Source: Kofleriaceae bacterium (GTDB lineage Bacteria; Myxococcota_A; Polyangia; Haliangiales; Haliangiaceae). Taken from it: a DNA stretch of 64,000 bases. The stretch's first letter is position 1. Each line of letters opens with the position of its first letter. Location of the stretch: positions 95,790-159,789 of the forward strand of contig JAGPCO010000002.1 of assembly GCA_018058095.1 (NCBI GenBank). Reading direction: 5' to 3'. Under the pieces are notes generated by a model, which saw only the letters and a program-made list of their open reading frames with translations, did not search any database and was not told where the DNA came from. A program made the translations under genes and the position numbers. Positions 26,023-35,797 of this stretch are shown here, in pieces.

Positions 26023-26712
26023 TCAGCGCACGGCGAGCGGTCGGCCGAGGGCGCGCACGATGGCCAGCTGCAGCTCGCTGAACGGAGGCGGGTTGGAGCA
26101 CAGCTCGTCGGCGCCGGCGGCGCGGGCCTGGTCACGCAGGCGCTTGGACGAGGCCAGCGCCACCGTCGGGATGGGTGGCTGCACCGCCTTGGCCGCGCGC
26201 AGCGTGGCCAGCCCGCCCTCCTCGTCGAAGTCGAGGTCGATCACCGCGAGGTCGACCTCGCTGTTGAGGAGCGTCTCGGCGACCCGCGCGTCGGCGGCCT
26301 GGATGATCTCGGCGGTGGTGACGATGGAGCGCATCGAGCGCGCCAGGTTCGATCGATCCTGGCGGTCGCCCGACATCAGCAGCAAGGTCATCCCGGCGTA
26401 GCCGGCGACGAGGTGGTCGATGACCCCGCCCAGGCCGGGCGTGAGGTCGTGGAACTCGAGGCCGAGGCCGGGCGGGCCCTCCGGGTTCTCGCGCCCGCGT
26501 CGCCACGCCACCACGCCGGCGACGGTGATCGGCCCGGCGCCGGGCACGGCGAAGCGCAGCTCGATCGGGCTGCCGACCGCGGCGTCCTGCTCGGTCTCGA
26601 GGAACAGCCCGCCGCGCGAGACGTTGACCGAGTACGCCATGAGGAACGACGACGCGGTCCGGTAGTGGACCTCGACGGCGTAGGGGATCCTCTGATGCTC
26701 CCGATCCGTCAT
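26023..26712 (-). CDS. PilZ-like domain fused to a receiver-like domain
   Basis: From the ATG at 26712 the protein is 229 residues. Residues 1-100 match the PilZ-like family frequent in Myxococcus: REHQRIPYAVEVHYRT, SVNVSRGGLFLET, SPIELRFAVPG, VAWRR and GLGLEFHDL. Residues 110-229 resemble a receiver domain, with LAVIDLDFDEEGGLATL holding the phospho-acceptor-type Asp and VALASSKRLRDQARAAGADELCSNP matching the beta4-beta5 Lys region; the usual Lys is replaced. It is probably a c-di-GMP- or phospho-responsive signalling protein, divergent from the small secreted protein at 26985. Confidence 0.75.
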   Translation of the reverse strand: MTDREHQRIPYAVEVHYRTASSFLMAYSVNVSRGGLFLETEQDAAVGSPIELRFAVPGAGPITVAGVVAWRRGRENPEGPPGLGLEFHDLTPGLGGVIDHLVAGYAGMTLLLMSGDRQDRSNLARSMRSIVTTAEIIQAADARVAETLLNSEVDLAVIDLDFDEEGGLATLRAAKAVQPPIPTVALASSKRLRDQARAAGADELCSNPPPFSELQLAIVRALGRPLAVR

Positions 26713-26984
26713 GGACGCGAGCGCAGTATCACGCAATCGGCGCCGACACACATGGGCGCAGGCGCGGATCCTTGGGGGCGCCGAGGGGTAACCGGCCGGG
26801 TGGTTGACAACCGCGGGGTGATCACGTTGACCACGATGTGGCGCCAGCGCCACGCTCGCACCGGGCCGGTGCCGCCAGCGCCACACTCGCGTCGATGACG
26901 ACCGGGTCAGCCGACGCGGCTCGGCAGCAGTTCCCGCCACCTGGGCCGGCCCACGCCGGCACGGTGCTTGCGACCTGCCGGCCC

Positions 26985-27599
26985 ATGTCGCGCCACGTCG
27001 TCGCCGCCGTCGCCACGTTGTTCACGCTGGCCGCGGCGCCCGGCCTGGCGCGCGCCGGGCGAGGTGGCGTGGTGCCACCGATGGAGTTCGAGGTGGGCCA
27101 GGCCACGCTGGCCTCCGAGGCCGGTCCGCGCGTCCTGGCCACCCAGCTGCAGGCCGGGTTGAGCTGGGCCGCGCTGATGCCGTCGCCCACGCCGGTCGAC
27201 GTCACGGTCGGGTGGATCGCGATCCTCGGGCCCGGGTCCGACGCGGCCAGCGGCTCGGCGCCGATGGCGCGCGCCGCCGTGCCGGCGGTGCGCGACGCCC
27301 ACGGCGCCTACCTCGACGTCGCCGTGACCATCGGCCGGACCCGCCACGTCCGCGGCTGGCTGAGCGGGCGCGGCGAGGTGCTCACGGCCGGGTCGGCCGT
27401 GCTGACCGGGGTGGCGGCGCGGGTGCAGACCGAGCTGTGGGCGCCGGTGGCGACGACCCATCCGGGCTCGTTCATGGTCGGCACCTTCGGGCTGTCGCTG
27501 TGGGCCGAGCTCGGCGTGCGTGGGCGGGCCGGGGACCACCTCGGCGCGACCACGGCGGCCGGGCTCGGTGTGCGGCTGCCGTTCATCGTCGCGTACTAG
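26985..27599 (+). CDS. Small secreted protein, member of a local paralogous family
   Basis: Starting at the ATG at 26985 the 204-residue protein has a signal peptide (residues 1-23, ending LARA). The mature part is beta-rich and carries [20 protein letters not shown], a central LSGRGEVL segment, and [13 protein letters not shown] near the C-terminus. These align by eye with GIHWASLSPQPTNFDVGLG, GGRGEYL and VYAEAGARDLG in the protein at 44141-44863, so the two are paralogues. A beta-barrel or outer-membrane role is possible but unproven. The TAG stop adjoins the second MITE-like element. Confidence 0.65.
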   Translation: MSRHVVAAVATLFTLAAAPGLARAGRGGVVPPMEFEVGQATLASEAGPRVLATQLQAGLSWAALMPSPTPVDVTVGWIAILGPGSDAASGSAPMARAAVPAVRDAHGAYLDVAVTIGRTRHVRGWLSGRGEVLTAGSAVLTGVAARVQTELWAPVATTHPGSFMVGTFGLSLWAELGVRGRAGDHLGATTAAGLGVRLPFIVAY

Positions 27600-27676
27600 C
27601 TAGCAGGCTGCTGAAAAACCCGTGCCGGCGGCTCCAGCCGACGGGACGGGCTCCGTGTTTTCAGCAGGCTGCGAGA
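27598..27676. repeat. MITE-like palindromic element, copy 2
   Basis: This copy starts CTAGCAGGCTGCTGAAAA immediately at the stop codon of the small secreted protein and ends TTTTCAGCAGGCTGCGAGAT. It matches the copy at 15947-16024 along its whole length, with only a few substitutions and one small indel, including the GCCGGCGGCTCC and GCCGACGGGACGGG core. It is preceded by an extra CTAG, giving CTAGCTAG, which may mark a duplicated target. Confidence 0.85.
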
Positions 27677-27686
27677 TCAGAAATGA

Positions 27687-27717
27687 CTAGCAGGATGCTT
27701 CTTCAGCATCCTGCTAG
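27687..27717. terminator. Perfect 13-bp-stem hairpin between convergent genes
   Basis: CTAGCAGGATGCT (27687-27699) and its exact complement (27705-27717) flank a 5-nt loop. It lies between the convergent ends of the small secreted protein and parB, so it is well placed as a bidirectional terminator. No T-run is present. Its outer CTAGCAGG matches the end of the adjacent MITE-like element. Confidence 0.6.
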
Positions 27718-27727
27718 CGTCGGGCGG

Positions 27728-28666
27728 CTACAGGAGCTGATCGAGCAGGCGATCGAGGTGATCGAGATCGTGGTAGCGGATCTCGATGCGGCCGCCCTTG
27801 CCGGGCGCGTCCTCGTCGATGACGACCGGCCCGCCCAGGGCCCGGGTCAGGCGCTGCTCGAGGTCACGCACCGCCGCGCTCTTGCCGGCCGGCGCCGCCG
27901 CCTTGGTCGGTGCTGGTGCCGGCTTGCCCCAGCGCCGGACCAGGGCCTCGGTGGCGCGGACCGACAGCGCCTTGCCGACCACCTCGCGCGCCGCCGCCTC
28001 GAGGTCCTGCTCACGCGGCAGGGCGAGCAGGGCGCGGGCGTGGCCCATGCTGAGCCGGCCGTCCTCGACCAGGACCCGCACCGGCGGCGGCAGGCGCAGC
28101 AGGCGGATGGCGTTGGCCACGGTCGATCGGTCCTTGCCGACGCGGGCCGCGACCTGCTCCTGGCTCAGGCCGAACTCGGCGGTCAGGCGGTGGTAGGCGG
28201 CCGCCTCCTCGAGCGGGCTGAGGTCGGCCCGCTGCACGTTCTCGACGATGGCCCGCTCGAACGCCTCGCGCCCGTCGACCTGCTGCACCACCACCGGCAC
28301 CTGGTGCAGGCCGGCCCGCTGCGACGCCCGCCAGCGCCGCTCGCCGGCGATGAGCAGGTAGCCGCCGGCGGCGCGCGGCCGCACCACCAGCGGGATGATG
28401 ACGCCGTGGGCACGGATGGACTCGGCCAGCTCGTCGAGCTCGGTGTCGGGGAAGCGCCGGCGCGGCTGGTCCGGGCTGGGGAAGACGTCCTCGATGTTGG
28501 CCTGGAAGTAGACGCGCGGCGTGGCGCTGGCCGGCGCGGCCACCGGGGCCGAGGCGGCGCTGGCAGGGGCCGGGGCGGGCGCCGGGGCGGTGGGCGGGCG
28601 CGCCGGCGGGGCCGACGGCAGCAGCGCCGACAGGCCGCGACCCAGTCCGCGCTTCTTGTCGTTCAC
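27728..28666 (-). CDS. parB: Chromosome-partitioning protein ParB
   Basis: The 312-residue product has the ParB N-terminal signature (KRGLGRGLSALLP), a Pro/Ala linker, the CTP-binding ParB domain (PDQPRRRF, HGVIIPLVVRP, IAGERRWRASQRAG near residue 105, ENVQRADLSPLEEA) and a helix-turn-helix (LSQEQVAARVGKDRSTVANA). It ends with a dimerisation segment (HDLDHLDRLLDQLL). ParB loads onto parS sites near the origin. It follows parA by 37 bp in one operon. No consensus parS was seen in the window. Confidence 0.96.
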   Translation of the reverse strand: MNDKKRGLGRGLSALLPSAPPARPPTAPAPAPAPASAASAPVAAPASATPRVYFQANIEDVFPSPDQPRRRFPDTELDELAESIRAHGVIIPLVVRPRAAGGYLLIAGERRWRASQRAGLHQVPVVVQQVDGREAFERAIVENVQRADLSPLEEAAAYHRLTAEFGLSQEQVAARVGKDRSTVANAIRLLRLPPPVRVLVEDGRLSMGHARALLALPREQDLEAAAREVVGKALSVRATEALVRRWGKPAPAPTKAAAPAGKSAAVRDLEQRLTRALGGPVVIDEDAPGKGGRIEIRYHDLDHLDRLLDQLL

Positions 28667-28703
28667 GCCCGCCCTCCGCGCGAGGGCCCGTCGACGGCGG
28701 CGC

Positions 28704-29486
28704 TCACGCCGCGGCCTCCGGCGGCGGCATGCGGGCCAGGAACTCCTCGGCCACCGCCAGGTAGCTCTTGGTCCCCGGGCAGCGCAGGTCGTACAGGAGC
28801 GCCGGCTGGCCGTGGCTGGGCGCCTCGGACAGGCGGACGTTGCGCGGCACCGCGGTGGTGAAGACCTTGTCGCCGAAGAACGACGCGACCTCGCCGCGGA
28901 CCTGGCCCGACAGGTTGGTGCGGGCGTCGTACATCGTGAACAGCACGCCGTCGATGGTCAGGCCCGGGTTGTAGGCGGCGCGGACGCGGTCGATGGTGGC
29001 GGTCAGGGCCGACAGCCCCTCGAGCGCGAAGTACTCGGCCTGCATCGGCACGATCACGCCGTGGGCGGCCACCAGCGCGTTGAGGGTGAGGATGCCCAGC
29101 GACGGCGGGCAGTCGATGACCATGTAGTCGTAGTCGGCGGCGACGGTGGCCAGGCAGTCGGCCAGGAACCGCTCGCGCCGATCGGCGCCGATGAGCTCGA
29201 TCTCGGCGCCGACCAGGTCGGTGGTGGCCGGCGCCACCCACAGCGTGGGCAGGTCGGTCGGGCGGATGACCTCGGCCAGCGTCGCGTTGCCGACCAGCGC
29301 GTCGTAGATGGTCAGCTCGACCTTGTCGCGCGGGTGGCCGACGCCCGAGGAGGCGTTGCCCTGCGGATCGAAGTCGACCAGCAGGACGCGGTAGCCACGC
29401 GTGGCCACGGAGGCGGCGAGGTTGATCGCCGTCGTGGTCTTGCCGACCCCGCCTTTCTGGTTCGCGACCGCGATGATCCGGGCCAT
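28704..29486 (-). CDS. parA: Chromosome-partitioning ATPase ParA/Soj
   Basis: From the ATG at 29486 the 260-residue product carries the deviant Walker A motif NQKGGVGKTT (residues 9-18), DFDPQGNASSG, the Walker B segment VIDCPPSLG and a ParA-type C-terminus (PRNVRLSEAPSHGQPALLYD). It is the ATPase partner of ParB in origin segregation. The frame is open further upstream to 29672, but only this start gives the standard N-terminus. Confidence 0.96.
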   Translation of the reverse strand: MARIIAVANQKGGVGKTTTAINLAASVATRGYRVLLVDFDPQGNASSGVGHPRDKVELTIYDALVGNATLAEVIRPTDLPTLWVAPATTDLVGAEIELIGADRRERFLADCLATVAADYDYMVIDCPPSLGILTLNALVAAHGVIVPMQAEYFALEGLSALTATIDRVRAAYNPGLTIDGVLFTMYDARTNLSGQVRGEVASFFGDKVFTTAVPRNVRLSEAPSHGQPALLYDLRCPGTKSYLAVAEEFLARMPPPEAAA

Positions 29487-29591
29487 GCCTCGCAGGTAAC
29501 ACGCGGCTGTGACGGCGGGCAAACCCGCGTGGGGCCACACTGGCCGGCGCGCGTCCCAGGCCGCGCCATTCGCGCGGTCCGAGAAAAAAAG

Positions 29592-29620
29592 TTGGGTTCC
29601 GGATTGAGCTCGCGTACTTT
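29592..29620 (+). promoter_or_regulatory. Candidate sigma-70 promoter for the 61-residue gene
   Basis: TTGGGT (29592-29597) and TACTTT (29615-29620) are separated by 17 bp and lie 70 bp upstream of the start. This AT-rich patch includes an A7 run just before it. The match to consensus is partial. Confidence 0.4.
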
Positions 29621-29689
29621 GTGAGCAGATGTAGGACATGTGGGATAGAGCCGGGTGGCCGGCCCCCCACAAACCCCTCGGGAGGCGCC

Positions 29690-29875
29690 ATGTCGTACGG
29701 AGTTCCGCGCGTTTACACGTCTTTTGCTGAGTTCGAGCGTGAGGAGTTGCGGCGGTTGGAGGGCCTCAACGTGTCGGTCGACGACTTCACCGAGGAGCGG
29801 TTCTCGGAGGAGCTCGAGTTCGGCGGCGGCGAGGCCCCGCGCAAGCGTGGCCGCCCGCGCAAGAACCCGCGCTGA
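29690..29875 (+). CDS. Small AT-hook-like protein, 61 residues
   Basis: A GGAGG Shine-Dalgarno at 29681-29685 lies 4 nt upstream of the ATG at 29690 and supports translation. The protein is acidic in the middle (ELRRLEGLNVSVDDFTEERFSEELEF) and ends with RKRGRPRKNPR, an AT-hook-like minor-groove-binding motif. Its GC-poorer codons at the 5' end and its own promoter-like region suggest a real, possibly well-expressed gene. AT-hook small proteins act in nucleoid or promoter architecture; the function here is unknown. It is transcribed away from parA. Confidence 0.7.
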   Translation: MSYGVPRVYTSFAEFEREELRRLEGLNVSVDDFTEERFSEELEFGGGEAPRKRGRPRKNPR

Positions 29876-29982
29876 CCTGCTCGTGATGATGCGCCGCCGG
29901 CCCCTGGCCTGGCGCCGCCGCGGGGGCCGCCGTGCTGGCGGCCCTCATTCGTTTCGGCGCCGGCGCCGACGATTGGCCGCCG

Positions 29983-30942
29983 TCAGCGCCGCAGCTGGCG
30001 CGGCGAGGCGTGGACGTGCTTGCGGATGACCCGCCCCAGGGTGCTGGCGTCGGCATAACCGACCCGGGCGCTCACCTCCTCGAGTGACAGCGAGGTCGTC
30101 TCCAGCAGGTGCACCGCCTGCTCGACCCGCAGGCGCTGGACGAAGCCGATCGGCGTGGTGCCGACCGCGGCGGCGAGCCGGCGCGCCAGGGTGCGCGGGC
30201 TGGCGCCGGCGGCGCGCGCCATCTCCCCCACGCTGAACCCGCGGTCCAGGCGCCGCCGCGCCCACGCCTCGGCACGCCGCACGGTCTCGTCGTTGGCGGC
30301 GAGCTGGTGGACCGCCATGAACGCCGCCTGCGAGTCGTGGGTGCCGAGCAGGAGCAGGCGCGCCACCTGGCGTGACCGGGTCGGCCCACACACCCGCGCC
30401 ACGATGTGCAGCACCAGATCGGCCTGCGCGAACACCGCCCCGGCGGTCACGATCCGCCCGTCGACCACCAGGGCGCGCTCGGCGTCGACGCGCGCGCGCG
30501 GGCAGCGCTGCTGCAGCTGTGGGGCCAGCCACCAGGTCGTCGTCGCCGCGCGCCCGTCGAGGAGCCCGGCCTCGGCCAGGACGAACGCGCCGCCGCACGA
30601 CGAGCCGACGATGGCGCCGCGCTCGTGCGCGGCGCGGATCACCCCGGGCAGCCGCCGCACGTCGGGGCGGGCCAGGATCAGCTCCAGCTCCGCCGCGGTC
30701 TCGGCCCAGTAACCGGGGACCAGCACCAGCGCCGCGCGCGCCACCGTGGTGAGTGGGGCGGTCGGGCCCAGGACCAGGCCGGACGCGGCGCGGACCCGTC
30801 GGCGCGGCGCGACCACCTCGACCGCGAAGGGCGCGGCCTGGCCGGCGCGGCGGGCCAGGGTGTTGGCGGTCCGGAACACGTCGAGCGCGACCGACAGGCC
30901 GGAGTCGGTGAACCCGTCGGCGACCAGGATGGCGACGCGCAT
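29983..30942 (-). CDS. GlxA-type AraC-family transcriptional regulator
   Basis: From the ATG at 30942 the 319-residue product has an N-terminal DJ-1/PfpI-like (class I glutamine amidotransferase-like) domain, residues 1-175 (VAILVADGFTDSGLSVALDV, VGSSCGGAFVLAEAGLLDGR). A C-terminal AraC-type double helix-turn-helix follows, residues 220-319 (FSVGEMARAAGASPRTLARR, LSLEEVSARVGYADASTLGRV). Such regulators usually control nearby detoxification or amino-acid-metabolism genes. It is divergent from the GST gene (142-bp gap), which is its likely target. Confidence 0.88.
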   Translation of the reverse strand: MRVAILVADGFTDSGLSVALDVFRTANTLARRAGQAAPFAVEVVAPRRRVRAASGLVLGPTAPLTTVARAALVLVPGYWAETAAELELILARPDVRRLPGVIRAAHERGAIVGSSCGGAFVLAEAGLLDGRAATTTWWLAPQLQQRCPRARVDAERALVVDGRIVTAGAVFAQADLVLHIVARVCGPTRSRQVARLLLLGTHDSQAAFMAVHQLAANDETVRRAEAWARRRLDRGFSVGEMARAAGASPRTLARRLAAAVGTTPIGFVQRLRVEQAVHLLETTSLSLEEVSARVGYADASTLGRVIRKHVHASPRQLRR

Positions 30943-31084
30943 CGGCGCCGATCGTGCCACGGGCGGGGTGGGTTGGCCCTGAAACGAGCATGGCAAGAAC
31001 GGACGTGTCGGTGTCGGATTCGCCACTGGCCCATGGCCGGCCGTGGGCCGATGCTGCGCCCTGGACCTTCCCAGGAGCGTGACC

Positions 31085-31741
31085 GTGGACCTGTACTTCT
31101 CCCCCTACGCCTGTTCGATGGTGGTGCGGATCGTCGCCGACGCGGCCGGCGTCGCGCTCGGGCTGCGCGAGGTCGACCTGTACACCAAGCGCTGCACCGG
31201 CGACGGCGCCGACTACCTGGCCGTCAACCCGCGCGGCCAGGTGCCGGTGCTGGTGCTCGACGACGGCGACCACCTGGTCGAGGTCGGCGCCATCACCCAG
31301 TACCTGGTGGCCCGGTCACCCGGGTCTGGGCTGATGGGCGGGTCCGAGCGCGAGCGCTTCCGCACCCTCGAGGGGCTCAGCTTCGCGGCGACGGAGGTGC
31401 ACAAGCGGATCCTGTTTCCGCTGGGTGCGCTGGCGACCCCGCCCGCGGCGCGCGCGCACGCCCGCGACAGCGCTCCCACCGTGCTGGCCGACCTGGCCCG
31501 CGCCCTCGGATCACGGCCCTTCTATGCGGGCGACCAGTTCACCGTCGCCGACGCGTACCTGGCCTGGGCCTTCATCATCGCCAGGACGTTCCGGCTCGAG
31601 CTGTCCCCGATCGAGGACTACGCCGCCCGGCTGGCCGCGGTCCCGTCGGTCGCGCGCGCGATCGCGGCCGAGACGCCGCTGGCGCTGGCGTCCTGGCGGC
31701 GGCAGCGCGACGGCCTGGGCCAGGCGCCGTGGCTGCGCTGA
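31085..31741 (+). CDS. Glutathione S-transferase-like protein
   Basis: The GTG start at 31085 is preceded by AGGAG (31073-31077). The 218-residue product begins DLYFSPYACSMVVRI, resembling the beta-class GST N-terminus with its catalytic Cys. It continues with the thioredoxin-fold segment VNPRGQVPVLVLDDG (cis-Pro) and an all-helical C-terminal domain with FTVADAYLAWAF. It conjugates or reduces with glutathione, probably for detoxification. The 3' end (APWLR plus stop) is the first unit of a 39-bp tandem repeat. Confidence 0.88.
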   Translation: MDLYFSPYACSMVVRIVADAAGVALGLREVDLYTKRCTGDGADYLAVNPRGQVPVLVLDDGDHLVEVGAITQYLVARSPGSGLMGGSERERFRTLEGLSFAATEVHKRILFPLGALATPPAARAHARDSAPTVLADLARALGSRPFYAGDQFTVADAYLAWAFIIARTFRLELSPIEDYAARLAAVPSVARAIAAETPLALASWRRQRDGLGQAPWLR

Positions 31742-31806
31742 GCCGCGGGCGGGCGCGGCCCGGCGCCGTGGCTGCGCTGAGCCGCGGGCGGGCGCGGCCC
31801 GGCGCC
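31723..31806 (+). repeat. 39-bp direct tandem repeat spanning the GST stop codon
   Basis: Two exact 39-bp units start at 31723 and 31762, and a partial third starts at 31801 (GGCGCCG). Each full unit contains GTGGCTGCGCTGA, that is, the last codons and the stop of the GST gene. The period is 13 codons. It lies between convergent genes. Confidence 0.93.
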
Positions 31807-31811
31807 GGCCG

Positions 31812-33755
<1,944 letters not shown>

Positions 33756-33830
33756 GCGGCACTGTAACAGAAGTGCCCACGTACCCGATGCCGCCACGGG
33801 TGCGGCTGTGACATCGTCGCGGCCCGATGA

Positions 33831-34274
33831 GGAACGCCGCTCGATTGCTGGTGCCTGCCGGCCACGCTCGTCGACCAGCGGCTGGCACGATCGATCGAGG
33901 CGCACGGCAGCATCGACCCGGCTCGCACCGCGGAGGCCTTGACCTTGGTCCGGGCCAAGCTCGACGAGCTGGCCACGGCAGGGCCTGCCACCGCGCTGGC
34001 GTTCGTCGCGGCGCGGCGGCGGGTGCTGGCCCGACTGCGCGCCGTGTCGACCGCGGCGGGTGCGCTGGCCGACCAGGTCGAGGGCGCGGTCGCCCGAGGG
34101 CGCGATCTGCGCACCGAGCTGGTGCTGGCCGACGAGGTCGCCCGGCTCACGCTCGACCAGGTCGGCACGCTGCGCCAGCTGGCGCCGGCGCGGGCGTCAG
34201 TGCTCGTGCTCGGGCCGCAGGTGGCGCTCGACGCGGCGGCGACCGCCCTCGGCGTCACGCTGCGCAAGCCCTGA
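33831..34274 (+). CDS. Hypothetical helical protein, start uncertain, possibly frameshifted
   Basis: The frame is open from 33831 to the stop at 34274. The clearly protein-like part reads LVDQRLARSIEAHGSIDPARTAEALTLVRAKLDELATAG and continues helical to VALDAAATALGVTLRKP. The first standard start in this frame is a TTG at 33933 or 33939. An ATG at 33827 (MRNAARLLVPA) in the neighbouring frame would join smoothly if the GGCC at about 33860 were a 4-bp insertion, so this may be a frameshifted gene. No family was recognised. It is divergent from the sigma-54 activator. Confidence 0.4.
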   Translation, partial: GTPLDCWCLPATLVDQRLARSIEAHGSIDPARTAEALTLVRAKLDELATAGPATALAFVAARRRVLARLRAVSTAAGALADQVEGAVARGRDLRTELVLADEVARLTLDQVGTLRQLAPARASVLVLGPQVALDAAATALGVTLRKP

Positions 34275-34320
34275 CGCCGTGGCGCCGGCGTGTGGCTTGC
34301 TGTCGCAGCAGCGAAGCCAG

Positions 34321-34345
34321 CCTGACCCTGCCAGGCCGGGTCAGG
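34321..34345 (+). terminator. Hairpin between hypothetical gene and lipoprotein gene
   Basis: CCTGACCC (34321-34328) pairs perfectly with GGGTCAGG (34338-34345) around a 9-nt loop, 46 bp after the upstream stop. There is no T-run. Confidence 0.35.
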
Positions 34346-34383
34346 GAGTGGCAGGTGAGGGGCCTGCCGGGTACGGTACCCGT

Positions 34384-34869
34384 ATGGTCCTGCGCCAACC
34401 GTCCCGTCTGCGTGTTCGTCCCGTCCTGTTCGCGGCCGCACTGACCGCGCTCGCCGCGTGTGGCGGCGGCAAGACCGAACCGACCACGCCCGAGGGGCCG
34501 ACCGGGCCAGCCAAGAAGGCCTCGGTGTCGTTCGGGGCGACGTCGGCGTCCCGCCCGGGCGCGTCGACGCCGCGCTCCGAGGTGTTCCTGACCCTGACCG
34601 ACGAGCGCGGCCACGCGACCTCGCATCCGGTCGGCACCTTCGACGGCACGTGTAACGACATCGGCCCCAACCCGGCCATGAGCGCCCTGACCGCCATGCA
34701 GTGCTGGTGGGCCGGCGCCGGCGTGCAGCTCCACGCCGTGGCCGGACGCGGCGAGGTCATCGTCATGAAGCTGCCGGTGCTGGAAGGTGCCCAGCCCGAC
34801 CCGATGGCGCGCGAGGAGGTGACCCGGGTGTCGGTCGAACCAGGCGCGCGCATCGAAGGGCCGCAGTGA
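34384..34869 (+). CDS. Small lipoprotein of unknown function
   Basis: The 161-residue product (ATG at 34384) has a signal sequence with a lipobox (LAACGGGK, Cys about 26) and a Pro/Thr-rich linker. Its domain of about 110 residues contains two further Cys (FDGTCNDIG, AMQCWWAGAG) that could form a disulphide. The strands EVFLTLTDERG, VQLHAVAGRGEVIVMKL and RVSVEPGARI suggest a small beta fold. No family was recognised. It is followed by a hairpin and the convergent end of the GMC operon. Confidence 0.7.
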   Translation: MVLRQPSRLRVRPVLFAAALTALAACGGGKTEPTTPEGPTGPAKKASVSFGATSASRPGASTPRSEVFLTLTDERGHATSHPVGTFDGTCNDIGPNPAMSALTAMQCWWAGAGVQLHAVAGRGEVIVMKLPVLEGAQPDPMAREEVTRVSVEPGARIEGPQ

Positions 34870-34906
34870 CGGCCGCCCGCGCGCGTTGACGTGCGAGATC
34901 GAGACC

Positions 34907-34939
34907 GCCTGGCAGGGGGCTTCTTCAGGCCTGCCAGGC
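34907..34939. terminator. 10-bp-stem hairpin between convergent genes
   Basis: GCCTGGCAGG (34907-34916) and CCTGCCAGGC (34930-34939) are perfectly complementary around a 13-nt loop, midway between the ends of the small lipoprotein gene and the GMC operon. It suits a bidirectional terminator. Confidence 0.5.
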
Positions 34940-34971
34940 CGGCCCAGCGCATCGTCGCACCACCGGCGGTC

Positions 34972-35766
34972 TCAGCGTCGGCGCGGTCGCCAGCGCGCGC
35001 CCTCCTCGAGCAGCCGGGCCCGGGTCACGGCGGCGATCCCCGGCGCGCTGGGGCAGTGCGCGTGCACCAGCGCGAGCCAGCGGGCCAGGTCGGCGCGGTG
35101 GTCGAGGACGGCGCCCCACACGAAGGCCTCTGACCGCGCCACCCACGGGTTGTTGCCGCCGTCGGCGTCGACCCACTCCTGGAAGGCGTCGTGGCAGCGG
35201 TGCAGCTCGGCGCACGCGGCCTCCGGCTCGGCCCCGCGGCGCGGGCCGACCAGGAGGGCCGCCAGCACGGCGAGGGCGTGGCGGTGCTGGTGCTCGGTCT
35301 CCTGCAGCGCGGCGGTCAGCGCCGGCAGCAGGTCGACCGGGGCGGCCGGATCGCCGGCCGCCTCCAGCGCGAAGCTGTCGGTCAGGACCTGGCCGAGCAT
35401 GCGCGCGGCCGGGGCGGCCCGGTGATGGTCGGGGTCGTGCCAGTCGAGCAGCTCGATGCATCCGGTCAGGATCGAGAACCAGCGGTGGCGCCCGGATCGG
35501 GCCGCGTCGGTGTGGGACAGCAGCAGGTTCTCGCGGATGTCGAAGTGGTGCAGCAGCCGGCGCCCGCCAGCGTCGGGCTCGAGCAGCGCGGGCAGCCCGT
35601 CGGTGAGCACCCGCGCGTAGGCCGCGACGTAGTCGGCGGTGCCGGGATCCCCCATCACCAGCGCGGGCAGGTCGGCCGCCGTGAGCTGGCCGCGGGCGCG
35701 ATCGAGGAGCGCCGCCAGCGCGGCACCCAGGGGCGAGGCCGGGTCCAGACCATCGGGCACGGGCAT
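34972..35766 (-). CDS. Unknown helical protein of the GMC-oxidoreductase operon
   Basis: This 264-residue, mostly helical protein (ATG at 35766) has no recognisable signal or membrane segment. It is rich in His in the centre (LLHHFDIRENLLLSHTD; LDWHDPDHHRAA; ETEHQHRHALAVL), a distribution that could bind metal or haem, although no family was recognised. It lies 31 bp after the preceding operon gene and ends the transcription unit that begins with the FadR-type regulator. Function is unknown; involvement with the GMC oxidoreductase is inferred from position. Confidence 0.6.
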   Translation of the reverse strand: MPVPDGLDPASPLGAALAALLDRARGQLTAADLPALVMGDPGTADYVAAYARVLTDGLPALLEPDAGGRRLLHHFDIRENLLLSHTDAARSGRHRWFSILTGCIELLDWHDPDHHRAAPAARMLGQVLTDSFALEAAGDPAAPVDLLPALTAALQETEHQHRHALAVLAALLVGPRRGAEPEAACAELHRCHDAFQEWVDADGGNNPWVARSEAFVWGAVLDHRADLARWLALVHAHCPSAPGIAAVTRARLLEEGARWRPRRR

Positions 35767-35797
35767 ACGCGCGGCGTCGTCGGCGGCAGGCGATCAC

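Noticed and set aside
26803..26829. TTGACA and TTGACC motifs upstream of the small secreted protein
   Set aside because: No -10-like hexamer occurs at 16-18 bp from either, so no promoter is called.
27728..29486. parS centromere site near parAB
   Set aside because: No sequence close to the TGTTTCACGTGAAACA consensus was seen near parAB or elsewhere in the window, although a complete scan by program was not possible.
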